Counted from the stretch's first letter, positions 25,776-48,731 are shown. The stretch: 64,000 nt of DNA from Aplidium turbinatum (GCA_918807975.1 OU964922.1:20262329-20326328); one strand, 5' to 3'. Notes: generated by a model from the letters alone, not told the origin. Numbers and translations are program-made.

Positions 25776-26744
25776 TTACACAAAAACTTCATCATCATAC
25801 AATTCATTACTTGATTCTTGATTTGATGGTTCAGGTTCCTCATGGATGATATCATCTCTGAGAGACAACAGATTTTCTGGATCTTCATTTACTTTGTCTG
25901 AACATATAGGTTGCTGTTTTGAAACAACAGAAGAAACAAACCTATTGGATGTGTCATCTTTAGTGAGGATAGGCCGAGAACTGAATGTGCAGTCACTGAC
26001 ACTGTGTTGGAGGGAGGAATGTGGCTTCAATGACGAAAAGAATCCACCTGATTTAGATGATTTGCTTTTATCTGTGCTAACTAAAGATGAGCTTGCTCCA
26101 GTTTTAAGGCTGGATACACGTGGATGCTGACAACTGACACTTCGTTGAAATACTCGATGGGATGCATGGTGTTGTTTGGCAGTTTGCTTACTCTTGTTAT
26201 GAACAAATATGTCGCCTGATTTACAACTTGAATCTGCTGCTGATTTTTCTTCACTTGATGAGGCTCCTCGACGTTTACTTTTTCTTTTTAATCTTTCCAG
26301 CATTGAGAGGTTGGCTGGGGTGGCCACATCACTATACATTGGTGGAGGAGGGTCACCTTGAAGTTTTGTTTCAATATCAGGTATATTATAATTTCCAATG
26401 GTAGTTGGAGTTAGTGGAACAACTTCATGAAGCTCACTCAGGTCATCACCAGCAACTGATGCTATGCGATCATTCACTTCAAAATTAAATCCACAAATGG
26501 TGCAATGAGATGAGGGTCGACAAAATAAACATAGACAGCATACTGCTATACATAACACCAAGAGAACAATCATGCCAACTAAAATATAATCAGATGGACT
26601 TCCCATAACATCACTACCATCATCAGTGCTTGTAGTGTCCATAGGATGGTCATCAAAAGAATTATCAAATGGTTTGTTTGCTACATGTCCTGTGCTATTA
26701 TTTACACTGCGTTTAATCATAATATCGAGCAGCGGAGACTGCAT
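25776..26744 (-). CDS. Single-pass membrane protein with PPxY motif, unidentified
   Basis: I do not recognise the family. The 322-residue uninterrupted frame has a short N-terminal part with an NNST glycosylation sequon and many acidic residues, then one clear membrane segment at about residues 54-76 (VGMIVLLVLCIAVCCLCLF). Next comes CTICGFNFEVNDR, then PPPPMYSD near 133-140, whose PPMY core is a PPxY motif that WW-domain proteins such as Nedd4-type ligases bind. A basic KRKSKRR patch, long Ser-rich stretches and an acidic tail follow. With no cleavable signal peptide, type III (N-out) topology is likely. A T-rich AG ends 30 bases before the ATG, as in other genes here. Single coding exon. 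Confidence 0.75.
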   Translation of the reverse strand: MQSPLLDIMIKRSVNNSTGHVANKPFDNSFDDHPMDTTSTDDGSDVMGSPSDYILVGMIVLLVLCIAVCCLCLFCRPSSHCTICGFNFEVNDRIASVAGDDLSELHEVVPLTPTTIGNYNIPDIETKLQGDPPPPMYSDVATPANLSMLERLKRKSKRRGASSSEEKSAADSSCKSGDIFVHNKSKQTAKQHHASHRVFQRSVSCQHPRVSSLKTGASSSLVSTDKSKSSKSGGFFSSLKPHSSLQHSVSDCTFSSRPILTKDDTSNRFVSSVVSKQQPICSDKVNEDPENLLSLRDDIIHEEPEPSNQESSNELYDDEVFV

Positions 26745-26773
26745 TGTGACAACTTTAGTTTTATACTACTTTG

Positions 26774-26790
26774 CTGAAATTTAAAAAAAC
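26774..26790 (-). promoter_or_regulatory. Likely trans-splice acceptor (or 5'UTR intron end) of the PPxY membrane protein gene
   Basis: Minus-strand T-rich tract ending AAATTTCAG; the mRNA would begin at 26773, 29 bases before the ATG at 26744. Confidence 0.4.
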
Positions 26791-27007
26791 ATTAATAAAT
26801 AAACAATAATTTCAACAGTTATATACACAAGTAACAATAAACTATTGGTTCATTTATTTGATGCCATCGGCAACGTTACTAATTACTAAACCAAGCTGGT
26901 ATCATATTGTTACAAAACAACATGATATTTAAGCAAGGCAAAAAAGTTTGAATTATGATACACTGCCTACATTTCAGGTAACAGATCTTGGTGCAAGTAT
27001 AGAATCC

Positions 27008-27032
27008 GCCACCTTGGTCAACATGACGTCAC
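27008..27032. promoter_or_regulatory. Candidate promoter motifs: YY1-like and CRE
   Basis: CCGCCACCTTGG (YY1-like) is followed within a few bases by a perfect TGACGTCA (27024-27031). It lies about 280 bases upstream of the minus-strand start at 26744, a sensible promoter distance. The same CRE octamer also occurs in local hAT MITEs, so chance or repeat origin is possible. Confidence 0.3.
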
Positions 27033-27609
27033 AAAACGGACGCAACTACTACATAAAGGGTGAAAAAAAGGATGCTGAAAAGCGGCGGAATGGATATGGA
27101 TTTTTTGACAATTTTACTGTGTTTTTACAATAAAAACATTAAGAGTCGAATGAGATTCAGTATATTTCTAGTAAACATGATTGAAGTTGGAGTCAAAAGT
27201 ATATGAACCTCGCTCATCTCTGTCTTTTAGGACTTACTCCAGGGTTGCCAGTTCCATGAAAACTGCGAGTTTTCCTCGCGGAAATAAACTACGGTAGTTT
27301 CAGGCTTGCCAGATTGGCCCTTTTGGGGCCAAATTTGTGAAATTTGGCCCTTTTTAGAGGTAGTTGGCCCCAAATAAAATTGTTTGGCCCCTTGGCCCTT
27401 CGTTTTCAATATTTGGCTCTTTTTGGAAGCAGTTGGCACATACTATCAAACTAGCTATTTAAATAAATGTCTTTCGGAAATTGAGACTGAAAAGTGTTAC
27501 AGTATTACGATTTTTTAGACAGTGTTTAGCTGACAATGTTTATGCCAATGCCAAAGATTCGAGTGGAAACACTGTAGAAGATGAAGATTTGGAATTGTTC
27601 TTGTAGAAC

Positions 27610-28897
27610 CAGCGCTTCCACTTTTGTGGTAATTACCACAATTGTGGAATTTTCATCATGCTTGTGGTAAAAATGTGGTAATGAAAAATTTGTGGTAAAA
27701 ATGTGGTAATATGGAAATTTTGTGTGGAAATGTTGCCAAAATGTGGAAATTATAAATTTTGAAAATTTGACATAAAATACTATCAATAAATAAGAGCATT
27801 TAAACTGTTGTCCTCCAAAATCGAACAGATATGCAAAAAACTACTTATAACAGCATGTGACTAGCATGTTCCGCTGTTTTCGGTTTGATTTTGGAATGCG
27901 TCCTGACTTTTGACTTTGAAGGTAGGGTGACCATGTGATCATATTCATAGTCAAGATGTCTTTCAGGTTCTAGCTGCGGTATCAAGTACAGTACTTTGCA
28001 GTGGCGTAGACAGGGGGGGGGGGGGGTTGGGGGTACAACCCCCCCTTTGGCACGCGTGTGACGTCACAATATTGAGAATGATGCTTTCAGTCTCCACCAT
28101 GTCTCTAAAACAAAGTTTGCCTAATTTTAAACGAAACTGCATTAAAAGAGCGAGTTTTGCGAATACTAAATATTCAAATATCTCAGCCAGGAATTAGCAA
28201 CAAGAAAACATAGAGACTTAGCTTTATTACCGAAAAATTCCCAAGAAAACATGATCTTATTCTTTTGCTATGCCACCAGACAGCACCATTTTACAGGAAT
28301 ATTTATACCCACATTTTTGTTGAAAATGCTCTCAGAATGCACCAAATTTAAAGCAATTTTTCAAATTTTTCTGGCGAGGCCCCCCAGACCCCCCGCCGCT
28401 GGGTGTCGCCTTTGGCGGCCGTCAAACCCCCCCCCTTTCAAAATTCCTGGCTAAGCTACTGGTACTTTGCTTTCTTATTTCGGAAGTTCTGTTAATAAAC
28501 TGAGTAGTTGTTTTAGGCCTTATTTTACACTATATAGTGTAAATATAACCAAATAATAGCGTTGCCGAATAAGGAATTCTGTCGTAATTTGAGAAAAGTT
28601 TAAAGCTGTTGAAAACAAAAACTTGCATTTTAGAAAATTTTTTAGTTCTGGGTAAAGATCAAAACCCTAACCTTATTCTTAAGTCTTACCTTAACCCTTA
28701 CTAACTTTAATCCTAACTCTGACAACACCTGATAGTAACTATGGCAACAAGTGGGTAAAAATAGCCACTGTGTTAATGTAAAAGTAAGTCGAAATACGGT
28801 TAAGATCGGGTAAAAAATCACAGTAAAAAATGTGGTAATCTGAGGACAAATGTGGTAATACAAGTGGTAATCTAGCTTTGTAAAAGTGGAAGCACTG
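27610..28897. mobile_element. hAT element (CAGCGCTTCCACTTTT ends), nested
   Basis: Inverted ends CAGCGCTTCCACTTTTGT and AAAAGTGGAAGCACTG are flanked by the exact octamer tgtagaac (27602-27609 and 28898-28905). The octamer's last base on the right is the first base of the next element, showing that this one landed on the junction. Many GTGGTAA repeats lie inside both ends. It hosts the MITE at 27999-28461. Confidence 0.9.
27999..28461. mobile_element. hAT MITE (CAGTGGCGTAGCC family), copy 2, nested
   Basis: Starts CAGTGGCGTAGAC and ends GCTAAGCTACTG, flanked by the exact octamer gtactttg (27991-27998 and 28462-28469). A run of G at about 28011-28026 sits near the left end. Confidence 0.88.
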
Positions 28898-28904
28898 TGT
28901 AGAA

Positions 28905-29669
28905 CAGAGGTGACGAACCTGCGGCCCGCGGGCCGCATGTGGCCCGTCAAAAAATTTTGTGCGGACTGCAAAACAATTTGACGATCATTCATGCATTAAA
29001 GACAAAAGACATCTCAAAGCTGTTTTATGCCTTCACTGGTATGTCTTTCCTTTGCTACAGGTCGAGGTTGACAGATGAAAATCTTAGTGTGCATTTGAGA
29101 GTTACCACATTGTTTGTTTGACCTAATATTGAACGCTTAGTCAAGCAAAAAACTTTCCAAAAATCCCACTAAGCAAAAAAAATTTAATGCTGCATTAGAT
29201 AGCTTCAGCTGTATGATTCGCATGGGCTTTTGTTTGTTGTTTGAAAAAGAAATTGCATTAACTGATTTGTTGTTTAGTAGCATAATGGTCGAAACATTTC
29301 GTCAACTTGAGCAAAAAAGGATAGAGCCAAAAAAAGAAGAAATCATACTCATATGAAGGCAAACGCTTAAACTGGAAAATTAAACTTGGAAAATTAAACT
29401 GTCTTCAGTGCAAGTACTGTTGCTCTATCCTTTCTGCTCAAGTTGATTTGTTTTTATTTTTACTGTTGTATGTTTCGATTCTGCGTAAGATAATTTCAAC
29501 TGTGTGGGTTTTATTACTTTCATTTGTCGTTTGTTACTTTTCATGAATAATATCTTGAGTCGCTTCTAAAACATTTCATAGTAGGTTACGATTAAAAAGT
29601 TGTGTGGCCCGATAACTCATGTGTAATTGACAAAGTGGCCCGCGATTGCAAAAAAGTTCGTCGCCCCTG
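28905..29669 (+). mobile_element. hAT element with transposase C-terminal remnant
   Basis: Starts CAGAGGTGACGAACCTGCGG and ends TTCGTCGCCCCTG. Its right flank ttgtagaa (29670-29677) matches 27601-27608 exactly, its original left flank now displaced by the element at 27610-28897. At about 29059-29158 the plus strand reads SRLTDENLSVHLRVTT, then after an in-frame stop PNIERLVKQKTFQKSH. This is the C-terminal dimerisation region of hAT transposases of the GTF2IRD2/ZBED-like group, so it is a broken internal-deletion derivative. Confidence 0.85.
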
Positions 29670-29750
29670 TTGTAGAACGTAGACTGTGTTGTTGCAATGT
29701 TGTAACGTTATTGACGTTATTATGTTTTATTAGCAACGTTATTAACATTA

Positions 29751-30294
29751 ATTGATTAAACTACCATTCAACGTTTTATAGGCAGAAAAAACTTTTTCTC
29801 GAACCGTAGAAAATTTCATTATCAGATCACCGCTTCAATGCGTGATGAAAATCTACAGATAAATCTGCATCAGGTAGATGTTCATTGTAATGGCTTTTTT
29901 GCTTTGAACATTAAGTTTGTTTTAACAAAAAAAAACCTTAAGCGAGTAATGTCGGTCTGGAATTGCATGCGGGAAGTGATTTTCTGATGTCTCTGGATTT
30001 GTTAATATTCAATTGAACACTGGGAATATGTCCTTATATATAATGTTTGTAATGTATTGTATTGAGTTTAAATTTAATCGTTGTTATGGCGTTCATAAAC
30101 GTAGTTGCACTGATGAGAATTTAATATTCGAAAACGCGTTCTGCAACACTGTTTTTTGCACTCTGCAATGCCTGATGCAGATTTATCTGTAGATTTCCAT
30201 CACGCATTGAAGCGGTGATCTGATAATGAAATTTTCTACGGTTCGAGAAAAAGTTTTCTCTGCCTATAAAACGTTGAATGGTAGTTTAATCAAT
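29751..30294. mobile_element. Element with 124-bp terminal inverted repeats, TA flanks
   Basis: Arms 29751-29874 and 30171-30294 are inverted copies with about two differences, starting ATTGATTAAACTACC. TA flanks both ends, as for Tc1/mariner-type insertions. The spacer between the arms (about 300 bases) has no ORF of note. Near-identity of the arms suggests recent activity or gene conversion. Confidence 0.8.
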
Positions 30295-30550
30295 TATTTC
30301 TGAAAGCTCCTTGGTTTCATATTATCTGAATTATTAACATTATTGAACAATTTGGCTCTTTTTTACCCAGTTTGGCCCTTTTTTTGACATTATTTGGCTC
30401 TTTTTCTCAAAAGCTGTCTGACAACCCTGGGTAGTTTTGTTTAGAAGTCGCTGGGAAAATATACCAGTCGCGAGTTGTGTGCTGGTTAATCTTGTGTGGT
30501 TTTATTTTATTTGCTGGCGGCTGACTTTGGTGACCTTCACTGCCATTCTT

Positions 30551-30653
30551 GTCGCTTCTACCTTTTTCTGGACCTCTGCTATGTTTGTCATATACATATA
30601 ATATTGTTTTTTTGTTGTTGAGATGGTCAGAAATAAAAACAAACTGAACTGAA
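30551..30653 (+). repeat. 3' end of a LINE-like retrotransposon, copy 1
   Basis: The segment from TCGCTTCTACCTTTTTC to the tail TCAGAAATAAAAACAAACTG ends in a TGAAC-like microsatellite and recurs at 49080-49178 in the same orientation. It resembles the short 3' tail of a non-LTR element truncated at its 5' end. No reverse transcriptase is attached. Confidence 0.55.
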
Positions 30654-31104
30654 TTATTTCTACTTTTTGTATTTTTATTTGTTAGCAGAAAATAATACAC
30701 TGAACTTCATACAAATTGTACTAAATATATATATAGGCTACCATTTCTAGCTCAAAATTTATTTACATTTTTCAAGTGTGTTGCTTACATAGTTCACATA
30801 TTCTAATCAATAAAGTTATGTTCTGTATAATTTGATTTCTTTAACTCATAGGCGTAAATTAAAGAGTCTTATCGCAACCTCTGCAGTCTGCACCCATCAA
30901 AGGCTTATTTAGCTTAACAGTGGTAAAACCTTTCCCATTCATTGATGTGCTGGTATGTTGTCTATTGTTGCTTGCAGTATTTTTTTCGTCTTGGATGTGT
31001 TAATGATGAAAAATGGAATGGCGATGATAATTTAGGGTTCTAAAACAACACATGCAATAAAATCATAATACCCTGTTACATTATTGCACTTAAACTTTGT
31101 TTCT

Positions 31105-31122
31105 TAGTCTTTTGTGTTTCAG
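31105..31122 (+). promoter_or_regulatory. Likely trans-splice acceptor (or 5'UTR intron end) of METTL5
   Basis: A pyrimidine-rich tract ends TTTTGTGTTTCAG; the mRNA would start at 31123. The 88-base leader contains two short upstream ORFs, at 31148 (8 codons) and 31179 (11 codons, whose stop overlaps the METTL5 ATG). Confidence 0.45.
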
Positions 31123-31210
31123 GTTTGAAATCTAAAGAAATTAATTAATGGCTCAAATTTGGTGGCATCTGTGACTCCATGCATTTGCTAAACCATCATC
31201 CAAAAAAGAT

Positions 31211-43158
<11,948 letters not shown>

Positions 43159-43274
43159 GTGGTCACATGAAGAGCTGGTGTCATGCATCCAACATTTCAG
43201 TGTGCCAGTTGCGACAAGCAAGGCCGTTAAGAGGATAGTATGGCCCCGGTACCAATGAGATCCTCGAGCCCCAA

Positions 43275-44543
43275 ATGCAGTCATTAGAAAAAAAATGTAC
43301 TATATGTGAAGAGTGCGCGGTGGTTTCTTCAAATTTTCGTGCCTTTTGGAAAGGTTACGGGCCTCTAAATCATACCGGGTCGCGAATGAAAATACCCCCT
43401 GGACCCCTCCCCGTCAACGAGAACGACTTGACGCGCGCATAGAAGACCTTTTCTACTATGTTTAGTTGATCGCCAGGACAGCTTTCAGCACGCAGTGGCA
43501 AACGTGAAATGTCGAATTGCCACTTGACTTGAAGGTGCTATGTATGAAGGATGAAGGACTACTGCTTCCAATAAACGCTTTTATACTCTTTAGTCTCTTG
43601 CTATGACGGGTCTTCGGAAAGTTAGGATCAGAAAAATAAAAGTGATTAAAGAACAGTATAGCTTTGGTAGAGAGACAATTCTTGAACACCATAGTCAGAT
43701 AATTGATAGTAACTGAATAGGATAATGCATAATTCAAAAACAATGCATAGACATAAAAGATAACTATAAATTCGAACGTTTTTGGCAAAACTTTCTGCCC
43801 TCAAGAAAATAACTTAATTCATCTAAACAAAACAACAAGTGTTCTTTAAATATTAATAATCGATGACTGAAATTAATTACAATCTGCACTGAGTTACGTA
43901 CGAACACAAAAGGTGTCAACATTGTCTTATAAACTATGCGGGAGTGTGATCACCAGACAAGACAGCGAGTGCTAACAACATGAAGGAAATCAAGGAAAAC
44001 CACTAAACAACATAAAATAAACGTAATTGAGTACAAATTTAACAAGAAAGATGCCCCTCCAGCGAATAATTGCTTGTTGAACTTAGGGTTGTGCTGATTT
44101 ATTTGGAGTGTCTCGTGAATTTTAGTTTCAAACTCTGATTGACAGTTTCGCATTAATTTGAATAAATGCAATCTAAGTTTGATACAACAACATACTGCAG
44201 TCATAAATGTGGCCTTTGATTGCACTGTGTTTGTTGATACCTATGTATGTCATGTTCGTGTCACGTAAACAAGTGAATTTAGGCCTATAGACAATGTTGG
44301 TACGAAAAGACTGGGAAACGGGAGATTTGAGCAAAAAATAATCTATGACGTCAGTATCCGGTGAAGACACTCAATTGAAACGTTGTAAAACCTTATCAAA
44401 AACTGCCCGGAATATCCATTAGCACATAACATCGATTAATTTTGGCGATTTCATTTAACTTAGGTGGTGGTATTCGTCTGAGCAGATATGATGATGATAC
44501 TGAAGAACAAACTCCTTTTGCGTTTAGTGCAGATGCTAGTTAA
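43275..44543 (+). CDS. Possible small two-exon gene downstream of METTL5, unidentified
   Basis: Exon 43275-43353 opens MQSLEKKCTICEECAVV and ends at a GT in phase 1. A second segment 44464-44543 follows an AG and continues in phase as GGGIRLSRYDDDTEEQTPF, ending at TAA; together 52 residues. The first segment lies 117 bases after the METTL5 stop on the same strand, so an operon partner is conceivable. No family is recognised, both pieces are short, and METTL5 exon 5 also ends in phase 1 and could pair with the second segment. Treat as a weak candidate. Confidence 0.22.
43570..43575 (+). terminator. AATAAA polyadenylation signal, METTL5 candidate
   Basis: A canonical AATAAA about 410 bases after the METTL5 stop codon on the same strand. 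Confidence 0.4.
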
Positions 44544-45052
44544 TTTCAATCATGTAACTTATTTTTACTTTTTTAACATTTTACGAATATCGGTTGTTTT
44601 GTTTAGAATTAGATGAATTGTTATTTTCCTGACGATGGCAGAAAGTTTTGCTGAAAACGTTGGAATTTATGTAGTTATTTTTATGTAGGCCTATTTTTGA
44701 AATAATGCACTATATTTTTGAATTCAAACAAATATTGTTTATTTGTACCAATTGCTCTCCGGGTCCCCTGTGTTAATGTGGACTATGAGATCTGCAATGT
44801 AGCTCACTACAGTAGGCCTACCTACTGTGATTTCTAGATAGGCTATGGTAGCCTACATTGTTCCGGCATGGAATGCAGATTGTTCTTGCTTAACTTAAAC
44901 TGCTGCTGCATCATGTGTAGATTTAACAAAAATAATAATCTAACCTAATCTCTCGATTTCAACTTAATTGGCAATAGCTTACCGCCAATAAAAGCTATAA
45001 CTTGCATAAGCATGAGTGCTGTAGCCTAGTTCTGCTGACGATGTATAGTATT
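44544..45052. other. Intergenic, with one repeat-like motif
   Basis: No gene seen. The block CCTGACGATGGCAG followed by GCTGAAAACGTTGG at about 44630-44665 looks like a fragment of a dispersed repeat. Confidence 0.35.
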
Positions 45053-45525
45053 CAGAGATGTACGTATATGCCGCAAATTCTACGCCGCATACTTGCGGCG
45101 TATAATTTTTGTTTACGCTAACGCTTGCGGCCACATTTTTTTGGATAGTTTGCACTTGAGGCTACGCCGTAAAGTTTTCGCGGTTTTTTAGCGCATAGCA
45201 TCAACGCATACTTTTTAATGTTATTTTTTCGCTACAACACGCCAATACCTTCCAGCGCTGCAGTTGAAAGAATGTTTTCAATGGGCAAAGACATTGGAAC
45301 CAAAACACAGCAAAATGTCAGATGAACACTTTCAGATGCTTGTGTTTCTTCGTGGAAATTCAAAATAAAACTTGTTTGTTTCGAGTGGTTTATACCGTGT
45401 GAATGTTTGGCACCTAGCAAACAAAATAAGTTTACGCTAGTGTATGCGCTGACGCCGCCAACTTTTTTTACAAGTTGCGTTTACGCTGACGGCGTCAATA
45501 TTTTTTGTATGCGCGTACATCACTG
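45053..45525 (+). mobile_element. hAT-family derivative with transposase C-terminus
   Basis: Ends CAGAGATGTACG and CGTACATCACTG form inverted repeats, flanked by the 5-mer gtatt on both sides, as in the hAT5 group. At about 45238-45310 the plus strand encodes TPIPSSAAVERMFSMGKDI, and in the next frame MSDEHFQMLVFLRGNSK before a stop. This is the hAT C-terminal dimerisation motif, split by a frameshift. The rest of the transposase is absent, and ACGC-rich subterminal repeats occupy the ends. Confidence 0.82.
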
Positions 45526-46692
45526 GTATTATACCTAGCCTAAGTTGCTGCCTGCTGATGTAGCTTGAGTGACAAGTAACTAATGTAGGCCTAAATAAAA
45601 GGAAGTTCTAAATTCTGCTTAATTTGTATCATCACAGTTCGAAAAAGCAGTGTCTGCAACAAACAGCCTTGTTTATTGGATTTCTACGCTTCCAAAAAAG
45701 CGTACGGTACCGTGGTATTCAAACGAATGAATGGCGTCGCTTGATATAATCAATTTAATAAAGAAAAATCACAAAAAGTCAAGGTCGAGAAGGCAAAGGT
45801 CGCAGTTTGAACGTCATCCAAAAGCTTTCGTTGTCGTGCACAAGTGCTCACCTGAAAGTCAAAATAAACAGTGTAGCCTATATTGACCACTAGAAGGCGC
45901 TGCTTAACAGTAGCTTACATTGTTTATCGATTAGCATATTTTGTTTATGATGTTAAACATAGTAGATGCAGGACATCTCTGGGTACATGACTTTCAATTA
46001 GCAAAATTTAGAACCTAAGCAAATAGCGAAATTAAAAAAAAATATTAAGGGCACCAAATGTTAGGTTCAAGGCCTCAAAGAACTCAATTGGGGCATGTGA
46101 CCAAGATTTTTTACCTGGTTTAGAATCCTTTTTGCGTAGCCTAAACTGTGGCGCAATAATATTTTTTGGCATGATGGCTACTATTGCTACAACGCACAGT
46201 TTGTAGGCCTTTTTGAGCAGAATTATCGAAACTAGATTTTTATAGAAGTTGAAGTAACATCAGACAGTTTGCTCAACGCATTAAACAAAAAAACCTGCTA
46301 AACATTAAACAAAACATCTGCTATTAAAACATCAGATGTGTAACGTGGCTTTTGTTATTGCTGTCGATAGTGACGTATTCTCGAGCAGTAGGCTATCTCC
46401 ACTTTTTGGCCACTTTGAAAAAATAAATGAAACATTGCACTTTGGGCCTTGCCAGTGCCATTGAAAACAATCTTTTTTTCCGTTAATTTTTTTTAAAATG
46501 TATTGTTGAATGTTCAGTTTACGCATTTTAATGCTTAATTCCCGTTTGAAAATTTCATTTGGTATGTCTTTAACAATAGCCTAAAGTTAAATTTAAAATC
46601 GTTTTTTGATGACAAAGTTAGGCTAGGCTACAACAGGTTGAATTGATTTTGTAAGAAAAGTTGAATAGTCTTTAGAATAACCAATGGCCACC
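45526..46692. other. Intergenic, no gene seen
   Basis: AT-rich, with several TAGGCCTA-type words but no supported ORF, RNA gene or delimited element. Confidence 0.4.
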
Positions 46693-48195
46693 TGGAGATG
46701 CGGCCTAATTTGTCACATTTTGCAAATTTTGATTACAGCTAGGGGAAGGTATGGACCCATGACCATACCTGACCCATGAGCCATCCCCTTCCAAATTCGA
46801 ATAAAACCTTAGGCTATAGTAGATTTTTTATTAATAAAATACGTTGCATTTAGTTCAATAGTATTTCTTGGAAAGTTTTGGATTTAATCTTTTAAAATTT
46901 CGCAAGTTAGAGGGTAGGGTGTGATTTTGAGGTGTTTTAGTAAAATTTCTCATTTGCGTTTGGAGCTTTACAGAAACTTAAATACAGCTAGCATCGAGAT
47001 ATAAAATTCAGAAATTGTAATGGGCTATATAGTGCAGGATTTAGTACAGTTCATTTAGACTTTACTTCATTCTAATTAAGTAAGTTAAGATGGAACTTTG
47101 TCACCTACAGTTCTGACCCATGATCCACCAAAAGTGTTGTCCCTTGAACCATAGTTAATGGGTTAACACAATGCCTAATTGAGGGACAATAAACATGTTT
47201 CATTTATTTTAGAAATTATTGTGTAGGCCTACTGTAAGTGGAGTGTAAAATATTCTAAAATGACTAGCGAAGCTGGTGATGCCTCAGCAATTGTTTTCGT
47301 CCTCCCCCCACCACTTGCAGGAACGACAAAACAAACTGACGACATTAAAAAGTTTTGAATCGACTTTTCGCAGTTTAATATTGCTTAATCTATTTCTGCA
47401 AACTGTTAGCAGTGTGTGCATTTAACAGTGTATTTATTGTATCTTAAAAGTTTGCTCTGAACATCTTTAAGGTCTACCTTATCAGAGTGGTTCAAGGGTC
47501 CATACCCGGTGGTTCAAGGGTCCAAACGCGTTTGCACCCTTGAACCACTCTGATCACTGTCAATGTTGTCAAATATTTTTGTTGATCCCATAATTATATG
47601 TGGTTGAATTTTTTACACAATATACTGAAGTGATCACACTATGTTGTGCTGAAATTTCGTCACCATAGAGTAATTAGTTAACTAATTATAGCTTTTAATG
47701 TGAAAAAGTGGCTCATCAGTCCATACCTTCCCCTACTGCTAGTGTTTGACTTTTAAAGCCAAGATTGGACTAATTAGCCATTTAAGAACTCACCGTTAGC
47801 TTTTATTTTATTGCGAAGGCCATCATCCTCGAAGACGAGGGATAGCCATCACTGCTAGTGTTTGACTGACATTAGATTTTTTTACTTTTTGCTGTCTCCT
47901 AATGATATAAAAGCTTTTTGTTGCCTTGGGGAAGCAGTAGCAAATGAGAAAAAGTAGGTTGAAAAACGCTGAATCAGACTGTTATTGAAAAATTAACAGT
48001 CTGACTGAAATCTTCGAAACCAAATTTTCTTTGTTTTTCAACATCTGAGGATATTAAAACCTATTGTGTGATCTGAAGAAAACAGCAAGGAAAGCGTAAT
48101 AATATAATTTTTAGAAAAGTTTATTTAAACATTCGCCAAAAGTTAGTAAAATCTGGAAATTTTTGCAAAATGTGACAAATCAGGCCGTATCTTTA
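46693..48195. repeat. Inverted-repeat pair enclosing a pogo-like element
   Basis: The block TGGAGATGCGGCCTAATTTG... at 46693-46730 (including TGTCACATTTTGCAAA) is repeated inverted at 48159-48195. Probably these are the ends of an outer DNA transposon into which 46742-47735 inserted, but no clear target duplication is seen, so the exact outer borders are unsure. Confidence 0.55.
46742..47735. mobile_element. pogo/Tc1-like non-autonomous element
   Basis: Inverted ends GGGGAAGGTATGGAC and GTCCATACCTTCCCC are flanked by TA on each side. The ends resemble those of the element at 28-947 (GGGGAAG start). Subterminal CCATGA.CCAT-type and GGTTCAAGGGTCC repeats occur, including an inverted pair at about 47486-47555. 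No transposase ORF. Confidence 0.78.
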
Positions 48196-48731
48196 GATAG
48201 CCATGAATAACCGCTGGCTAGAACAATTTAATTAATTGGTAGGCTAACTTAATGCAGCGAATGCCGATTAGGTTAGTAGGCTACAATGTGACTGAGCGAG
48301 CAAGTAAATTATGCTGAGTGCGAAAAGCTAGGCCAACATGTTTTTTGTCCGGGCACGGGACTAAGTGCTCCCCAGACCCTGTAGTGTACCGTACTGAAAC
48401 TAATTAAAGTAAGAGAATTCACGTAGTAGCCTATCCTGAAAAACGATGTAACTTAAATAGCCTAGAGGCTTAGTTTAGTTTAGTAGGCTTAGTTTAGTGG
48501 CGAGTTTAGCTGACAGGGGTCTAAAATTATCGCTTTATCAACGCAACTTTTATCAAAGCACGCTTGATATCTTTAAGACATAACTTCCCTGGGTATAATT
48601 GAATTTCCGCAAGATGATGATGTTGTTTTTTGCTAGTTTGTTTTATTTGTTTTTTTGTCATTGTTTCATGTCGTCAAGTTATAGCCTATCTATTTTGTGA
48701 GTCGTGCAAGGCCTGGTGCGTTGCGCTTGAA

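Larger units (their letters stand above)
27301..30429. mobile_element. Outer hAT element hosting a nest of four further elements
   Basis: Begins CAGGCTTGCCAGATTGGCCC and ends TGTCTGACAACCCTG, flanked on both sides by the exact octamer ggtagttt (27293-27300 and 30430-30437). Subterminal TTTGGCCC repeats occur at both ends in mirrored orientation. Subtracting the insertions at 27610-28897, 28905-29669 and 29751-30294 leaves roughly 0.5 kb of outer element without coding capacity. Confidence 0.85.

Noticed and set aside
27240-27300. Second hAT-like start CAGGGTTGCCAGTTCC just left of the nest
   Set aside because: No partner end or duplication was found on the right side; possibly a fragment.
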